The position numbers and the translations under genes are program-made. The notes under the pieces were generated by a model that did no database searches, was not told where the DNA came from, and saw only the letters and a program-made list of their open reading frames with translations. From Novosphingobium sp. SG707 (lineage in GTDB: Bacteria; Pseudomonadota; Alphaproteobacteria; Sphingomonadales; Sphingomonadaceae), in NCBI RefSeq assembly GCF_012275515.1, contig NZ_JAAZQL010000015.1:1-63762 (forward strand): 63,762 nt of DNA, read 5' to 3'. Below are positions 16,817-26,124 of the stretch, piece by piece (the first letter of the stretch is position 1; each line of letters begins with the position of its first letter).

Positions 16817-16957
16817 TCAAGGACAGAGCGAGGTTCGTCCCTCGCTGGCCAGCACCACGGCGGCCAGATCCGGCATCGGGATCGCCATGCCGCAATGCGA
16901 GAGGAGCGCTCGACAGGGCCCGAAAGCCTGCTGCAGCCCGATCAGCGCGCGCGGCAT
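16817..16957 (-). CDS. Possible small ORF of 46 residues
   Basis: A short frame (MPRALIGLQQAFGP... ending TSLCP) lies in the 224-bp gap between the di-haem peroxidase gene and the TetR gene. AAGGG lies about ten bases before its ATG. It has three Cys residues and no recognisable domain. It may be chance coding potential. Nothing else was recognised in this gap. Confidence 0.2.
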   Translation of the reverse strand: MPRALIGLQQAFGPCRALLSHCGMAIPMPDLAAVVLASEGRTSLCP

Positions 16958-16971
16958 GGTTCATGCCCTTG

Positions 16972-17892
16972 TTATAATTTCACGCCGCAGGCGGTCTGCG
17001 GCAAAGAAAAGTCTTGGTTGTTCAAAAACTTATCATCGGTTAAGGCGTTCAGAAAGACCTTGATTGCACGCGTCTTGTCCGGCGTGAGGTTCAGCCCGTG
17101 GCGTCCGATGGCATCATCAAGGGTCGGGGCCGAACCATCGTGCCAATAAGGCCCGGTGACCGCCACATTGCGCAGGGAAGGGGTGCGGATGCGGCCTCGA
17201 TCGGCCTGCCTGCCGGTGGTTTCATACAGCCCCTGATCGGGCGCGGCCGGGTCCGGTGGGCTCAGCCGGTGAAAGGTCATGTCGGTAAAATCGGGGCCTT
17301 TGTGACACGAGGCGCAGGACCGGCGAAAGGCAGCCCATCCCACGGTGGCCTCGGGCGAGAGCCAGCGGCGGTCAAAGGGCGCATCGCGCGAAATCAGGCT
17401 CCGCTCGAAATCGGCCAGCGCGCGGGATATTTTGGCAAAATCCAGTTTCTGATCATGGCCCGGAAAGGCGGCAGCGAACATCTGGCGGTAACAGGGATCG
17501 CGCCCCAGCCGCTTGGGGATTTCCTCCTGCATCCCGGCCATGCCCATTTCCACAGGATGCGTCCCGAAAACCGGCACGGCAGCCTGCTTTTCCAGCGTGG
17601 TTTGGCGCGGATCGGCCCATGTCAGCGGCGAAAAGCGCCCGACATTGGCAAGGCCGGGGACATTGCGCCGCCCCGGTTCGTCCGTCACGCCGGGGTGGAC
17701 CCGGTTGCCGTCGCTAAAGCCGTGGCGTTGTTCGTGGCATGTGGCGCAGGACATCGTGCCGTCGCGCGAGAGGTCGGCGTCGTAAAACAACCGCCTTCCC
17801 AGAGCCACCCGCGCATCATGGCGATTCTGCGCCAGCACCTGTGGCGGGATAGCCAAGGTCATTAATGCCGTAAATGCAAAGATAGGCTTCAT
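16972..17892 (-). CDS. Di-haem cytochrome c peroxidase/MauG-family protein
   Basis: 306 residues from the ATG at 17892, with a signal peptide (MKPIFAFTALMTLAIPPQVLAQ). Two CXXCH haem motifs are present (CATCH and CASCH). The family segment RTPSLRNVAVTGPYWHDGS follows. Members reduce peroxide or, as MauG or MbnH, oxidise residues of a partner protein. The start overlaps the stop of the upstream small periplasmic gene (ATGA). Both genes are divergent from a TonB receptor, suggesting one functional module. Confidence 0.9.
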   Translation of the reverse strand: MKPIFAFTALMTLAIPPQVLAQNRHDARVALGRRLFYDADLSRDGTMSCATCHEQRHGFSDGNRVHPGVTDEPGRRNVPGLANVGRFSPLTWADPRQTTLEKQAAVPVFGTHPVEMGMAGMQEEIPKRLGRDPCYRQMFAAAFPGHDQKLDFAKISRALADFERSLISRDAPFDRRWLSPEATVGWAAFRRSCASCHKGPDFTDMTFHRLSPPDPAAPDQGLYETTGRQADRGRIRTPSLRNVAVTGPYWHDGSAPTLDDAIGRHGLNLTPDKTRAIKVFLNALTDDKFLNNQDFSLPQTACGVKL

Positions 17893-18416
17893 GGGCTGGG
17901 CAGGGCCATCACCGTTATCTCGTCGGCGCCATTGGCCGCAATCTGGAGCGTGTAGCGGCCCGGCTGGAGCGGAAATTCCACCACTTTGCGAATGCCGGTA
18001 CAATCGGGCCCATGCCCATGCGCGGTTGAACGCAAGGCGCCGTCCTTGCCGATGACATCAAGCCACGCCGCCGAGCTGAGTGCAATGCGATAGGGACCAT
18101 TCTTGGTAATATCCAATATCAGAATACCACCATAGCTGACGGTTCCACCGGGCTTTTCTGGTCTGACTTCATACTTCACCTTAGGCGTTGCGATCAGCGT
18201 AACGTGCGCCGCTGTGGCCAACGGCAAAAGGGGCGCCGCGGCCGGATCGCCGCCCGCCTTTATCGCCACCGGATTGGTCCATGGCGCATATTCTCCGCTG
18301 GGCGCGACGGGCACTGCGCAGGCAGGGGCAGCGGGTGTCTGGGCCCAAACCTGCCCCGCCCAAAGGGCCAGCGCCGCAGCCAAAAACCCCGCCATGATTA
18401 CGCCATTTTTCGGCAT
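17889..18416 (-). CDS. Small periplasmic protein of unknown function paired with the di-haem peroxidase
   Basis: 175 residues with a signal peptide (cleavage near VWAQ). Conserved-looking features are two mature Cys residues (PACAVP; GPDCTG), a histidine-rich AHGHGPDC segment, and two Trp residues. The fold looks like an all-beta domain (RPEKPGGTVSYGGILI ... PLQPGRYTLQIAANG). I do not recognise a named family. ATGA coupling to the di-haem enzyme suggests that it is that enzyme's substrate or metal-carrying partner, by analogy with MauG or MbnH systems. Confidence 0.7.
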   Translation of the reverse strand: MPKNGVIMAGFLAAALALWAGQVWAQTPAAPACAVPVAPSGEYAPWTNPVAIKAGGDPAAAPLLPLATAAHVTLIATPKVKYEVRPEKPGGTVSYGGILILDITKNGPYRIALSSAAWLDVIGKDGALRSTAHGHGPDCTGIRKVVEFPLQPGRYTLQIAANGADEITVMALPSP

Positions 18417-18510
18417 GATTACGCCCCCGGCATTGCATCTATATCTTCATGGATATAGCTAATGGCGCGAATCACAAGCCATAATCGTGGCGTCCATGAG
18501 GGAATTTTCC

Positions 18511-20592
18511 ATGCTTCCGGCCCGTATCCTCCCGCTTCTGGCGGCCACCACGCTTGCCACGCCCGCCCTTGCGCAGGACCAGAGCGCCAGCTTTGCGCTG
18601 GGTCAGATTGTGGTAAGCGCCCAGCCGCCCAAGGATCTGGAAATCACCAGTGAACGCCTGAGCGCCAAGGCGATTGAGACTTTCGGCCGCGTCACGCTGG
18701 ACGATGCGATGGCGCTGGCACCGGGGGTATCGGCGGGCAACAGCGGGGGCACGCGCAATGAACGGCTGATCTTCGTGCGCGGGTTCAACCGTTTTCAGGT
18801 GCCGCTCAGCGTCGACGGCATCCGGGTCTATCTTCCCGCCGATAACCGGCTGGATTTCGGCCGTTTCCTGACCAATGACATTGCCGAGGTGCAGATCGCC
18901 AAGGGCTATGTCTCGGTGCTGAACGGCCCGGACGGGATGGGCGGGGCGATCAACCTTGTCACCGCCAAGCCGACCAGGGAACTGGAAGCCGAGGTGGGGG
19001 CCTCGCTCAATCTGGGGCGGCAGGGCGAATATGCGGGCTATTCGGCCAATGCGCTGATCGGCACGCGGCATGACAAATGGTATGCGCAAGGAAGCTTTGG
19101 CCGCAATTATACCGATCACTGGGATCTGGCGGGCGGCTATGCGAGCACGGCCAATCAGCCTGCGGGCCGCCGCAACCTCTCGCAATCGGGCGATTGGCGG
19201 GTGAATGTGAAGGCCGGTTTCACCCCCAATGCCACGGATGAATATGTGATCGCCTATACGCGGCAGGAAGGGCAGAAACTGGCCCCGCTGCATATCACCG
19301 ATCCGGTGTCGTCTCAGCGTTTCTGGACCTGGCCCGCATGGAATACCGAGAGCCTCTATTTCCTCTCGAATACCGCACTGGGCGAGATCGGAACGCTGAA
19401 AACGCGGCTTTATCGCAACAATTTCTATAACATGCTGCGCGCATGGGATAATGCGAATGAGAACACCCAGACGCTGGGCCGCGCCTTCAACAGCCCCTAT
19501 TGGGACGAGGCGCTGGGCGGATCGGGCGAATTGACGCTGCGCCCTTCGGCCCGCGAAAGGATCAGCATCGCGTTCCAGATGCGCTCCGACCGCCACCGTG
19601 AGGCGCAGACCAGTTTCCCCAGCGGCGCTGTCGAACCGGTCCAGACCACCCTTGAGAACACCTATAGTCTCGCGCTCGAACACGCCTATCAATTCACCCC
19701 GGCGCTGAGCCTGACGCTGGGCGGCGGTTATGACTGGCGCGATCTGAAGCGGGCCGAAGAATATGGCGCGCCGCTGGGCACATCGGGCGCCAGCGTCCTG
19801 TATAACTACCCGATGCGCAACACCAGTGCGTGGAGCGGGCAGGGGCGGCTCGACTGGGCGGTCAATGCCGACACGCGCCTGCATGTCAGCCTGTCCTCAC
19901 GCGCGCGTTTTCCCACGATCTTTGAACGTTTCAGCCAGCGCTTCGGCACCTCGATCCCCAATCCCGGCCTGAAGCCCGAACGCGCGCGCCAGATCGAGGT
20001 CGGCGGCTCGACCCGTCTGGGGGCTGTCAAGCTGGAGGCCGCCGCCTTCCACGCGTTGCTCTCCAATGCCATCGTCTCGGAAAGCGTGCTGGGCTATGCC
20101 TGCACCGCCAGCACCACGCCGGGCAATTGCGCGCAGAGCGTGATGACCCAATCACTGAACGTCGCGCGGGGCAAATATTACGGCGTCGAACTCGCGGCCA
20201 GCGCACAGGTTCTGCCCAGCCTTGCCCTTGGCGGCAATTACACATGGGTGCATCGCGATCTGGTCGATCCGGGCAATGCCGTCTTTCGCCCCACCGACGT
20301 GCCCAGCCACAAGGCTTTCGCCTATGCCGACTGGACGCCCATCTCGCGCTTCCACCTGATCCCCAGCGCCGACATCGCCTCCAGCCGCTGGACTGTGACC
20401 AGCGCAGCGCCGATCCGCTATTATCGCACCGGCGCCTATGTGAATGCCGCGATCAAGGCCGAGGTGGAATTACGCAAGGGGATCAGCATTGCAGCCTCGG
20501 CGCGCAATCTTTTCGACGCCAATTATCAACTGGTCGACGGTTTCCCCGAGGCAGGGCGCAGCTATCAGCTCTCGCTGCGCGCCAGCTACTGA
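18511..20592 (+). CDS. TonB-dependent outer-membrane receptor
   Basis: 693 residues from the ATG at 18511, which has GAGGGAA seven bases upstream; an in-frame GTG at 18487 is less likely. It has a signal peptide ending ALAQ, a TonB-box-like region (GQIVVSAQ), a plug domain (RLIFVRGFNRFQVPLSVDG; LNGPDGMGGAINLV) and a C-terminal barrel ending LSLRASY. It is divergent from the small periplasmic and di-haem genes by about 95 bp, so all three may share control. The substrate is unknown; a metal chelate would fit the context. Confidence 0.9.
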   Translation: MLPARILPLLAATTLATPALAQDQSASFALGQIVVSAQPPKDLEITSERLSAKAIETFGRVTLDDAMALAPGVSAGNSGGTRNERLIFVRGFNRFQVPLSVDGIRVYLPADNRLDFGRFLTNDIAEVQIAKGYVSVLNGPDGMGGAINLVTAKPTRELEAEVGASLNLGRQGEYAGYSANALIGTRHDKWYAQGSFGRNYTDHWDLAGGYASTANQPAGRRNLSQSGDWRVNVKAGFTPNATDEYVIAYTRQEGQKLAPLHITDPVSSQRFWTWPAWNTESLYFLSNTALGEIGTLKTRLYRNNFYNMLRAWDNANENTQTLGRAFNSPYWDEALGGSGELTLRPSARERISIAFQMRSDRHREAQTSFPSGAVEPVQTTLENTYSLALEHAYQFTPALSLTLGGGYDWRDLKRAEEYGAPLGTSGASVLYNYPMRNTSAWSGQGRLDWAVNADTRLHVSLSSRARFPTIFERFSQRFGTSIPNPGLKPERARQIEVGGSTRLGAVKLEAAAFHALLSNAIVSESVLGYACTASTTPGNCAQSVMTQSLNVARGKYYGVELAASAQVLPSLALGGNYTWVHRDLVDPGNAVFRPTDVPSHKAFAYADWTPISRFHLIPSADIASSRWTVTSAAPIRYYRTGAYVNAAIKAEVELRKGISIAASARNLFDANYQLVDGFPEAGRSYQLSLRASY

Positions 20593-21125
20593 TCGCGGGC
20601 CTGTTTGATCAGGCGGAAGGCATCGCCCATCAGCGCGGTGACTTCCGCCTCGGTCAATACATGCTCGGGCAAATAGCGCAGCCCGACCCGGCGCGTCATC
20701 GACCAGTGATCGACATAGAGCGCTTTGTTCGGCCCAAAGGCCAGATCGACATGCTTGGCCAGCAACGCGGGGGCGTCTGCCGAATAGGCGAGGCGGAACA
20801 GGGCGATATCCACCACATAAGGCCCCACCATCAGCCAGCCATAGTCAGGCCCCAGAACCGGTCGGCCTTCCACCGTCAGATGGCCGCGCATGACATGGAC
20901 CGGGGCGGAAATTGCGCGCTCCACGCTGACGGCCAGCGCGGCGCTCATCATCAGGCTGGCATCGGGCGCGGGCGGAAAGATCGCCAGCAGATCGACCGCG
21001 CAGCGTGAAATGGCCGCGCGGTCGGCATCGCTCATCACATAAGATTTAAAGACCTTGGCGGCGGCCCAGCCGTGGCTGGCGGCCACGCGCTTGCTCAATT
21101 GCAGAATGTCCTGGCTTGTCGTCAT
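20586..21125 (-). CDS. Conserved protein of unknown function, 179 residues
   Basis: I do not recognise the family. It is soluble, with no signal peptide, and contains a core segment GPDYGWLMVGPYVVDIALFR. Its stop overlaps the TonB receptor stop by a few bases in convergent orientation. It lies 21 bp upstream of the PQQ dehydrogenase coding end on the same strand, without obvious functional linkage. Confidence 0.6.
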   Translation of the reverse strand: MTTSQDILQLSKRVAASHGWAAAKVFKSYVMSDADRAAISRCAVDLLAIFPPAPDASLMMSAALAVSVERAISAPVHVMRGHLTVEGRPVLGPDYGWLMVGPYVVDIALFRLAYSADAPALLAKHVDLAFGPNKALYVDHWSMTRRVGLRYLPEHVLTEAEVTALMGDAFRLIKQARDQ

Positions 21126-21146
21126 GGCCGCGCCTTAGAGCCTATT

Positions 21147-23237
21147 TTACCGGCGGGGAAGGGCAAAGGCCGAGTAGCCCGACCCGGCCTGCGCCTTGGC
21201 ATCGCGCGCATTGCTGGTGGCGATGACCACGAATTGGCGCCCTCCGGCCATATAGGTGATTGGGGTGGCCACGCCCGCCTGCGGCAGGGTGGTCTGCCAC
21301 AGGACCTTGCCCGTTGCCGCGTCAAAGGCGCGCAATTGGCGGTCATAGACGGTGGCGCCGATGAACAGCAGTCCGCTGGCCGTGACGATAGGGCCGCCGT
21401 AATTCTCGCTGCCCGTTGGCTCCATGCCCGATTTCGTCAACTCCGGATATTCGCCCAAAGGCACGCGCCAGAGATAGCGCCCGCTGTTCATGTCGATCGC
21501 GCTCAGCGTCCCCCATGGCGGGGCCACGGCAGGATAGCCCTCGCTGTCGAGGAATTTGCGATAGCCGGTAAAGATGAAACGCTGGGTCGAGGGAGTCTTG
21601 CCGGCCATTTCCGCGCGGTCGGATTTTGGCGCATCGCCATGGCGCAGATAGTCCATCAGCGCGGTCATCTGCGGCGCCAGATGGCCAAAGGCGGGCATCC
21701 GGCCCTTGCCTTGCAGGATCGTGGTCGCCACTTCGCCTTCGAGGCGGCGCGTCATCACCCCTTCCAGCGATGGAAAGGCGCCCGGCGATCCCTTGCGGTC
21801 CATGCCATGACAGGCGGCGCAATTCTGCTGATAGGTGGCCTCGCCCTGCGCTCCGGATGCCTGGGCCAGAGAGCCGGTCCATGCGATGTCATTGGCATTG
21901 ATATAGAGAATGCCGCGACCGCGCCCGATGGCCTGACCGCCCCATTCGGCCCCGCCGTCAAAGCCGGGAAAAACCACCGTGGGTTTGCCCACCTGCATCG
22001 GGGCAAAGGGGCCGTTGCTGGTATAGTCGGCAAAGGCCTTGGCGGCTTCATCATGGGCCTGCGGCGTGCGCTGGGTCAGCATGTCAGCGGTCAGGCGCTG
22101 GCGTGCATAGGGCGCGGGAAGGGTGGGCATTGGCTGGGTCGGGGAACTCGCCTCGCCCGGTACATTGCTTTGCGGAACAGGCGTTTCCTGAATGGGAAAC
22201 AAGGGCTTGCCCGTCACCCGGTCAAACAGGAACAGCACGCCATGCTTGGTCGCCTGCGCCACGGCATCGACCTTGCGCCCGTCATGGTCAACGGTCAACA
22301 GGACCGGCGGGCTGGGCGGATCGCGGTCAAGCAGGTCGTGGTGGACAAGCTGATAATGCCAGAGCAGCCGCCCGCTTCTGGCATCGATCGCTACCAGCGA
22401 ATTGGCGTAAAGATTGTTGCCCTTGCGGTCGGCGCCATAGAAATCGCTGACCGCTGAACCCATCGGCGCAAAGACGATCCCGCGCGCGGCATCCACCACC
22501 ATGCCCGCCCAGTTGTTCGCGCCGCCAGCGGTTTTCCAGGCGTCGGCGGGCCATGTCTCGGCGCCGGGCTGGCCAGTGCGGGGAATCGCGTGGAAGGTCC
22601 AGCGAAGGCGGCCTGTGCGCACGTCATAGGCGCGGATGGCTCCGGGCGCGGCGGGCGTGGATTCGGCGGTGCGAAAGCCGACAATCGCCAAATCGCCCCA
22701 GATTGCGGGCGGCGAGGTAAGGGCGAGGGCCACCGAGGCCAGCGGGCGGTCAAGCCCGGCGCGCAGATCGATCCGGCCATGCGCCCCGAAAGTGGCAATG
22801 GAAGCCCCGGTTTTCATGTTCAGCGCATGCAGATAGGACCCTGCGCCCACCAGCAGGCGGCGCTCCTTGCCCGACGACCAACAGCTGAGGCCGCGCACAG
22901 GCTGGAGATTGCTGTCGGGCAATTTGCGCTGCCAGAGTTTGCGCCCGGTTGCGCCGTCGAGCGCCATGACCTGTTGATCGGGCGTCATCGCATAGAGAAT
23001 GCCGTCAATCACCAGAGGCGTTGTTTGCAAGCCACCGGCGCCTGTGTCGATTCGCCAGGCCGGTTGCAGCGCGGCGACATTGGCCGGGGTGATCTGGCCG
23101 AGCGGAGAAAAGTGATCGCCGCCGGGATTGGCATGATAGCTGGCCCAGTTCTTGCCACCCTGCGCGTCCAGCGGTGCGCCGCTGAGCAGGCCGAGCGCGG
23201 CGGTGGCGGCGTAAAGCTTTGTCGCGCCGATGCGCAT
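21147..23237 (-). CDS. PQQ-dependent dehydrogenase with an inserted cytochrome c domain
   Basis: About 696 residues with a signal peptide (cleavage near LDAQ), so periplasmic. The PQQ beta-propeller runs from NWASYHANPGGDHFSPL through repeated W-motif blades (TGRKLWQRKLPD; SGRLLWHYQLVHHDLLDRD). It is interrupted at about residue 455-545 by a cytochrome c domain with CAACH, and the propeller then resumes (MNSGRYLWRVPLGEYPE ... ATGKVLWQT). It resembles soluble GDH-like quinoproteins; the substrate is not determinable. The second ATG (23237) is preferred, since AAGGAGG lies six bases before it. Confidence 0.9.
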   Translation of the reverse strand: MRIGATKLYAATAALGLLSGAPLDAQGGKNWASYHANPGGDHFSPLGQITPANVAALQPAWRIDTGAGGLQTTPLVIDGILYAMTPDQQVMALDGATGRKLWQRKLPDSNLQPVRGLSCWSSGKERRLLVGAGSYLHALNMKTGASIATFGAHGRIDLRAGLDRPLASVALALTSPPAIWGDLAIVGFRTAESTPAAPGAIRAYDVRTGRLRWTFHAIPRTGQPGAETWPADAWKTAGGANNWAGMVVDAARGIVFAPMGSAVSDFYGADRKGNNLYANSLVAIDARSGRLLWHYQLVHHDLLDRDPPSPPVLLTVDHDGRKVDAVAQATKHGVLFLFDRVTGKPLFPIQETPVPQSNVPGEASSPTQPMPTLPAPYARQRLTADMLTQRTPQAHDEAAKAFADYTSNGPFAPMQVGKPTVVFPGFDGGAEWGGQAIGRGRGILYINANDIAWTGSLAQASGAQGEATYQQNCAACHGMDRKGSPGAFPSLEGVMTRRLEGEVATTILQGKGRMPAFGHLAPQMTALMDYLRHGDAPKSDRAEMAGKTPSTQRFIFTGYRKFLDSEGYPAVAPPWGTLSAIDMNSGRYLWRVPLGEYPELTKSGMEPTGSENYGGPIVTASGLLFIGATVYDRQLRAFDAATGKVLWQTTLPQAGVATPITYMAGGRQFVVIATSNARDAKAQAGSGYSAFALPRR

Positions 23238-23497
23238 CCTCATCCTCCTTGGGGCTGTTGAGGATGAATTTAACGATATTAAAAAATAAAGCCAGTGGGG
23301 AAATCAGGCGCAATTTCAAGGGCCGAAAACCGGGTTTCTGGGCGGGTTATAGATTTACCGATAATGCAGATTATATAAATACTCATACCAAAGCAATCAG
23401 TCGTGCCCACTTCCATACTGGTTCCCTCGGACAAAGCAGTCTGTTTAGGGCATTGAATGCAGAGTGTTGAGTAGCGCCGAGAATTGATGGGGTCGTC
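23238..23497. other. Intergenic stretch upstream of the PQQ dehydrogenase gene
   Basis: AT-rich compared with its neighbours, especially 23270-23400. It presumably holds the promoter of the leftward PQQ dehydrogenase gene and ends where the IS5-like remnant begins. No gene or clear operator was recognised. Confidence 0.5.
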
Positions 23498-24283
23498 TAG
23501 GGCGTAAACTCATAAACCGTGTTGAGTTTGCGGCCATTGCGTGATTCAGGCGCTACCCAGAAAGGGTAGGCAGGTGGCGCGGCGGCGATACGAACTGACG
23601 GACAAGGAACGGGCGATCATAGAGCCCCTGCTGCCTAACAAGCCACGCGGCGTGTCTCGAGTTGATGACCGCCGCGTTTTGAACGGGATCCTCTGGCGGT
23701 TTCGATCCGGCTTGCCTTGGGCGGAAGTGCCCGAGCGCTACGGCTCTTCGACTACCTGCTACAACCGGTTCGTGCGCTGGCGGCGGTTTCTGCGGGCTTC
23801 AACGGCGAATTGGTGATGATCGATTCCACCTGCGTGCGCGTCCACCAGCATGGTGCACCGCTAAAATGGGGGGCATCCGATCATGGCATGGGAGCGCAGA
23901 CGCGCAGCCCATCCGGGGGATGGGCGAGCACCGAGCCCCGGGGCGGCCTTACCAGCAAGCTCCATGCTCTTGTCGACGCTGAGGGACGTCCTGTCGGCCT
24001 GCGATTGACCGGCGGGCAGGTTCACGATGTCTGCGAAGCCGAAGCCCTGATTGCAGACATTCCCGAGGGTGCCACGCTGCTGGGAGACAAGGGCTATGAC
24101 AGCAACGCCATCCGCGAGGCCGCCGCGGCGCGAGGCGTGTGGGCCAATATTCCCAACCGCTCCAATCGCAAGCAGCGCTACGGCTTCTCGTCATGGCTCT
24201 ACCGCCAGCGCAACCTCGTCGAACGCTTCTTCAATCGGATCAAACAGTTCCGAGGCATCGCAACCCGCTACGACAAGCATCAC
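23498..24283 (+). mobile_element. IS5-family remnant (IS427-like), right end missing
   Basis: It contains two overlapping transposase frames in the -1 relation typical of IS427-like elements (23541-23816 and 23717 onward). The left end is judged only approximately, near the segment GGGCGTAAACTCATAAACC. The right end is absent: coding similarity stops at ATRYDKH, and the sequence passes directly into IS110-type DNA at the shared bases GCAT around 24273-24284. Confidence 0.8.
23541..23816 (+). pseudogene. IS5-family transposase, N-terminal frame (orfA)
   Basis: Codes for the N-terminal domain (RRRYELTDKERAIIEPLLPN ... ILWRFRSGLPWAEVPERYG). In intact relatives about ten residues (AGVW...RI type) separate the RWRR segment from the start of the catalytic half; here they seem to be missing, suggesting a small internal deletion at about 23786. 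The GTG at 23541 or one at about 23574 could be the start. Confidence 0.75.
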
Positions 24284-24352
24284 CGATCAAGCGCCGGGTC
24301 AACTCGGCGGCGCGTAATCGAATGCTGCACCAGGCATCTAGCAGCGGCATAA
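23717..24352 (+). pseudogene. IS5-family transposase, catalytic frame (orfB), 3'-truncated
   Basis: Holds the DDE core (LVMIDSTCVRVHQHG; LLGDKGYDSNAIR; RNLVERFFNRIKQFRGIATRYDKH). The genuine C-terminus (a LASIRLW-type helix) is lost; residues after DKH are read from IS110 DNA on the wrong strand. The product cannot be functional. Confidence 0.8.
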
Positions 24353-24890
24353 TGATGGTCGCCAACTCGGAGTTCTCGCTTAGCCTTGCACGGACATTGG
24401 CTTCGAACGTGCTGCCTTTGCCTGCAGGGATCACGAGGCCGAACGTCTTCATCAAGCCGCGGATCTGATTTGAGATCTCGGTCTTGATTCTGACCAACTT
24501 GGTTCGGCCAGCCACGAGCGTGCGCGTCAGCATGCTGTCAAAGCCCTTTACCCGAACTTCGCGGTAGAAGCCGACCTCGGCCAGATGCGCCAATCCATCG
24601 GCATCGTTGGCGTCAGTCTTGTTGGCGGCCATATCCAACGCCGCCTTGGCATGGCGCGCATCAACGCAGATCGCCGGTGATCTTTCACTCTGAAGGGCGT
24701 GGTAAAACCAGACTGACAAAGGTCCCGTCTCGAAGATGACCCGCTCTGAGTTTGGCGCATGTTTGCGGATCGTCCGGGCAATCACCTCCGGGTCTGAGGC
24801 GCACTTGCCCCGCCAGATCCGCTTGCCTTCTCGCCGAACCGAGATCGCCGTGTCTTTCATCGAAACGTCGAGACCGATATATTCTCCCAT
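24279..24890 (-). pseudogene. IS110-family transposase, C-terminal half missing
   Basis: Starts MGEYIGLDVSMKDTAISVRR and retains the N-terminal DEDD (RuvC-like) domain and the start of the middle region (AELTRRLIGDA). It then runs into the reverse strand of the IS5 remnant, so the C-terminal catalytic Ser domain is gone. The 24891-25012 stretch upstream is probably its own non-coding 5' end, where IS110-group elements encode their bridge RNA; only part would remain. Confidence 0.85.
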
Positions 24891-25019
24891 GGCTGTTCTC
24901 CATCAGATGCCTAGGCCCGGCGTCCTACCGTGAGCCCGTATCTCCATCTTATCGGGGAACAGCCACTTCCATCCATGTCCTACTGACTGGGGCGACTCGC
25001 TTCCCGCGATTACCCCATG

Positions 25020-25030
25020 TGGATGCCCCC
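25020..25030 (+). repeat. Left subterminal inverted repeat of the IS1111-like element
   Basis: TGGATGCCCCC, exact inverse of 26377-26387. The transposase start is 66 bp inside. Confidence 0.75.
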
Positions 25031-25095
25031 TCCCGACGGCATCGAATGTGCCAAAATGATGTTTCCAAAACTTCACTACAGAGGAGAAGGCATCC

Positions 25096-26124
25096 ATGGG
25101 CGAAGTTAGCATTATCGGCCTAGATTTGGCAAAGCGGGTTTTCCAGGCGCATGGGAAGTGCTCGAAGGGCAGCGCTGTGTTTCGCAAGAAACTCTCGCGT
25201 TCTCAGGTGCTTACGTTTCTGGCTCAGCAGCCGCGTTGCATTGTTGCCATGGAAGCGTGTGGCAGCGCTCATTTTTGGGGTCGTGCCATCAGGGAACTCG
25301 GCCATGAGATCCGCCTTATCCCGCCCGTTTATGTGAAGCCGTTCGTCAAGCGGCAAAAGAACGACGCTGCGGACGCAGAGGCGATCGCCGAAGCGGCTGC
25401 TCGGCCCAATATGCGCTTTGTTGCGCTCAAATCATCGGGCCAACAGGCCGGCGCGATGGTCTTTCGAACACGGGATCTGTTGGTTCGCCAGCGAACGCAG
25501 CTGGTCAATGCGCTTCGTGGTCACCTTGCCGAACATGGCGTAGTCGCGCCGCAGGGCATGACCAACGTACGCGTCCTCGAAGCCGCTATTGAGGACGCTG
25601 AGACATCGCTCGATTTGCTCGTTGTCGAGATGGCTAGGCTTTATCTGCAACAAATCGCGTCATTGGCCGAGCAGATCGCGAAGCTGGAAAAAGTTCTCCA
25701 GCACGAAGCTGCAAATGCTCCCACCACAGCCCGACTGTTGACGGTTCCGGGGATTGGGCACGTCACCGCCATGGCGATGGAGACATTTGCCCCCTCAATG
25801 GAAACGTTTCGTCGCGGGAGGGACTTTGCTGCGTGGCTTGGGCTTGTCCCACTCCAACACTCGACCGGCGGCAAGCAGGTACTTGGCAAGACGGCGAAGA
25901 TGGGACAGCGAGACATTCGCCGACTGCTGATCGCGGGCGCGATGACAGTTGTGCGTTGGGCTTCGCGCAAATCGCCACCAGAGGGATCTTGGTTGTTCCC
26001 CATGCTTGGGCGCAAGCCGAGAATGCTGGTTGCCATCGCGTTGGCCAACAAGATGGCACGGGCTGTTTGGGCCATGCTGACCAAGGGTGAGGATTACAGA
26101 AATCCGGCAACCGCTGCGGCCTGA
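25096..26124 (+). CDS. IS110-family (IS1111-like) transposase
   Basis: 342 residues, full length. The N-terminal DEDD domain starts with SIIGLDLAKRVFQAHG and contains VKRQKNDAADAEAIAEA. The C-terminal Transposase_20 domain holds LLTVPGIGHVTAMAME and GKQVLGKTAKMGQRDIRRLL. The start has GAGGAGA upstream. In this family the protein acts with a bridge RNA made from the element's non-coding end. It appears intact and possibly active. Confidence 0.92.
   Translation: MGEVSIIGLDLAKRVFQAHGKCSKGSAVFRKKLSRSQVLTFLAQQPRCIVAMEACGSAHFWGRAIRELGHEIRLIPPVYVKPFVKRQKNDAADAEAIAEAAARPNMRFVALKSSGQQAGAMVFRTRDLLVRQRTQLVNALRGHLAEHGVVAPQGMTNVRVLEAAIEDAETSLDLLVVEMARLYLQQIASLAEQIAKLEKVLQHEAANAPTTARLLTVPGIGHVTAMAMETFAPSMETFRRGRDFAAWLGLVPLQHSTGGKQVLGKTAKMGQRDIRRLLIAGAMTVVRWASRKSPPEGSWLFPMLGRKPRMLVAIALANKMARAVWAMLTKGEDYRNPATAAA

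Noticed and set aside
18472..19884. A 470-codon minus-strand frame inside the TonB receptor gene
   Set aside because: Shadow frame; the plus strand encodes a complete TonB receptor with signal peptide and barrel.
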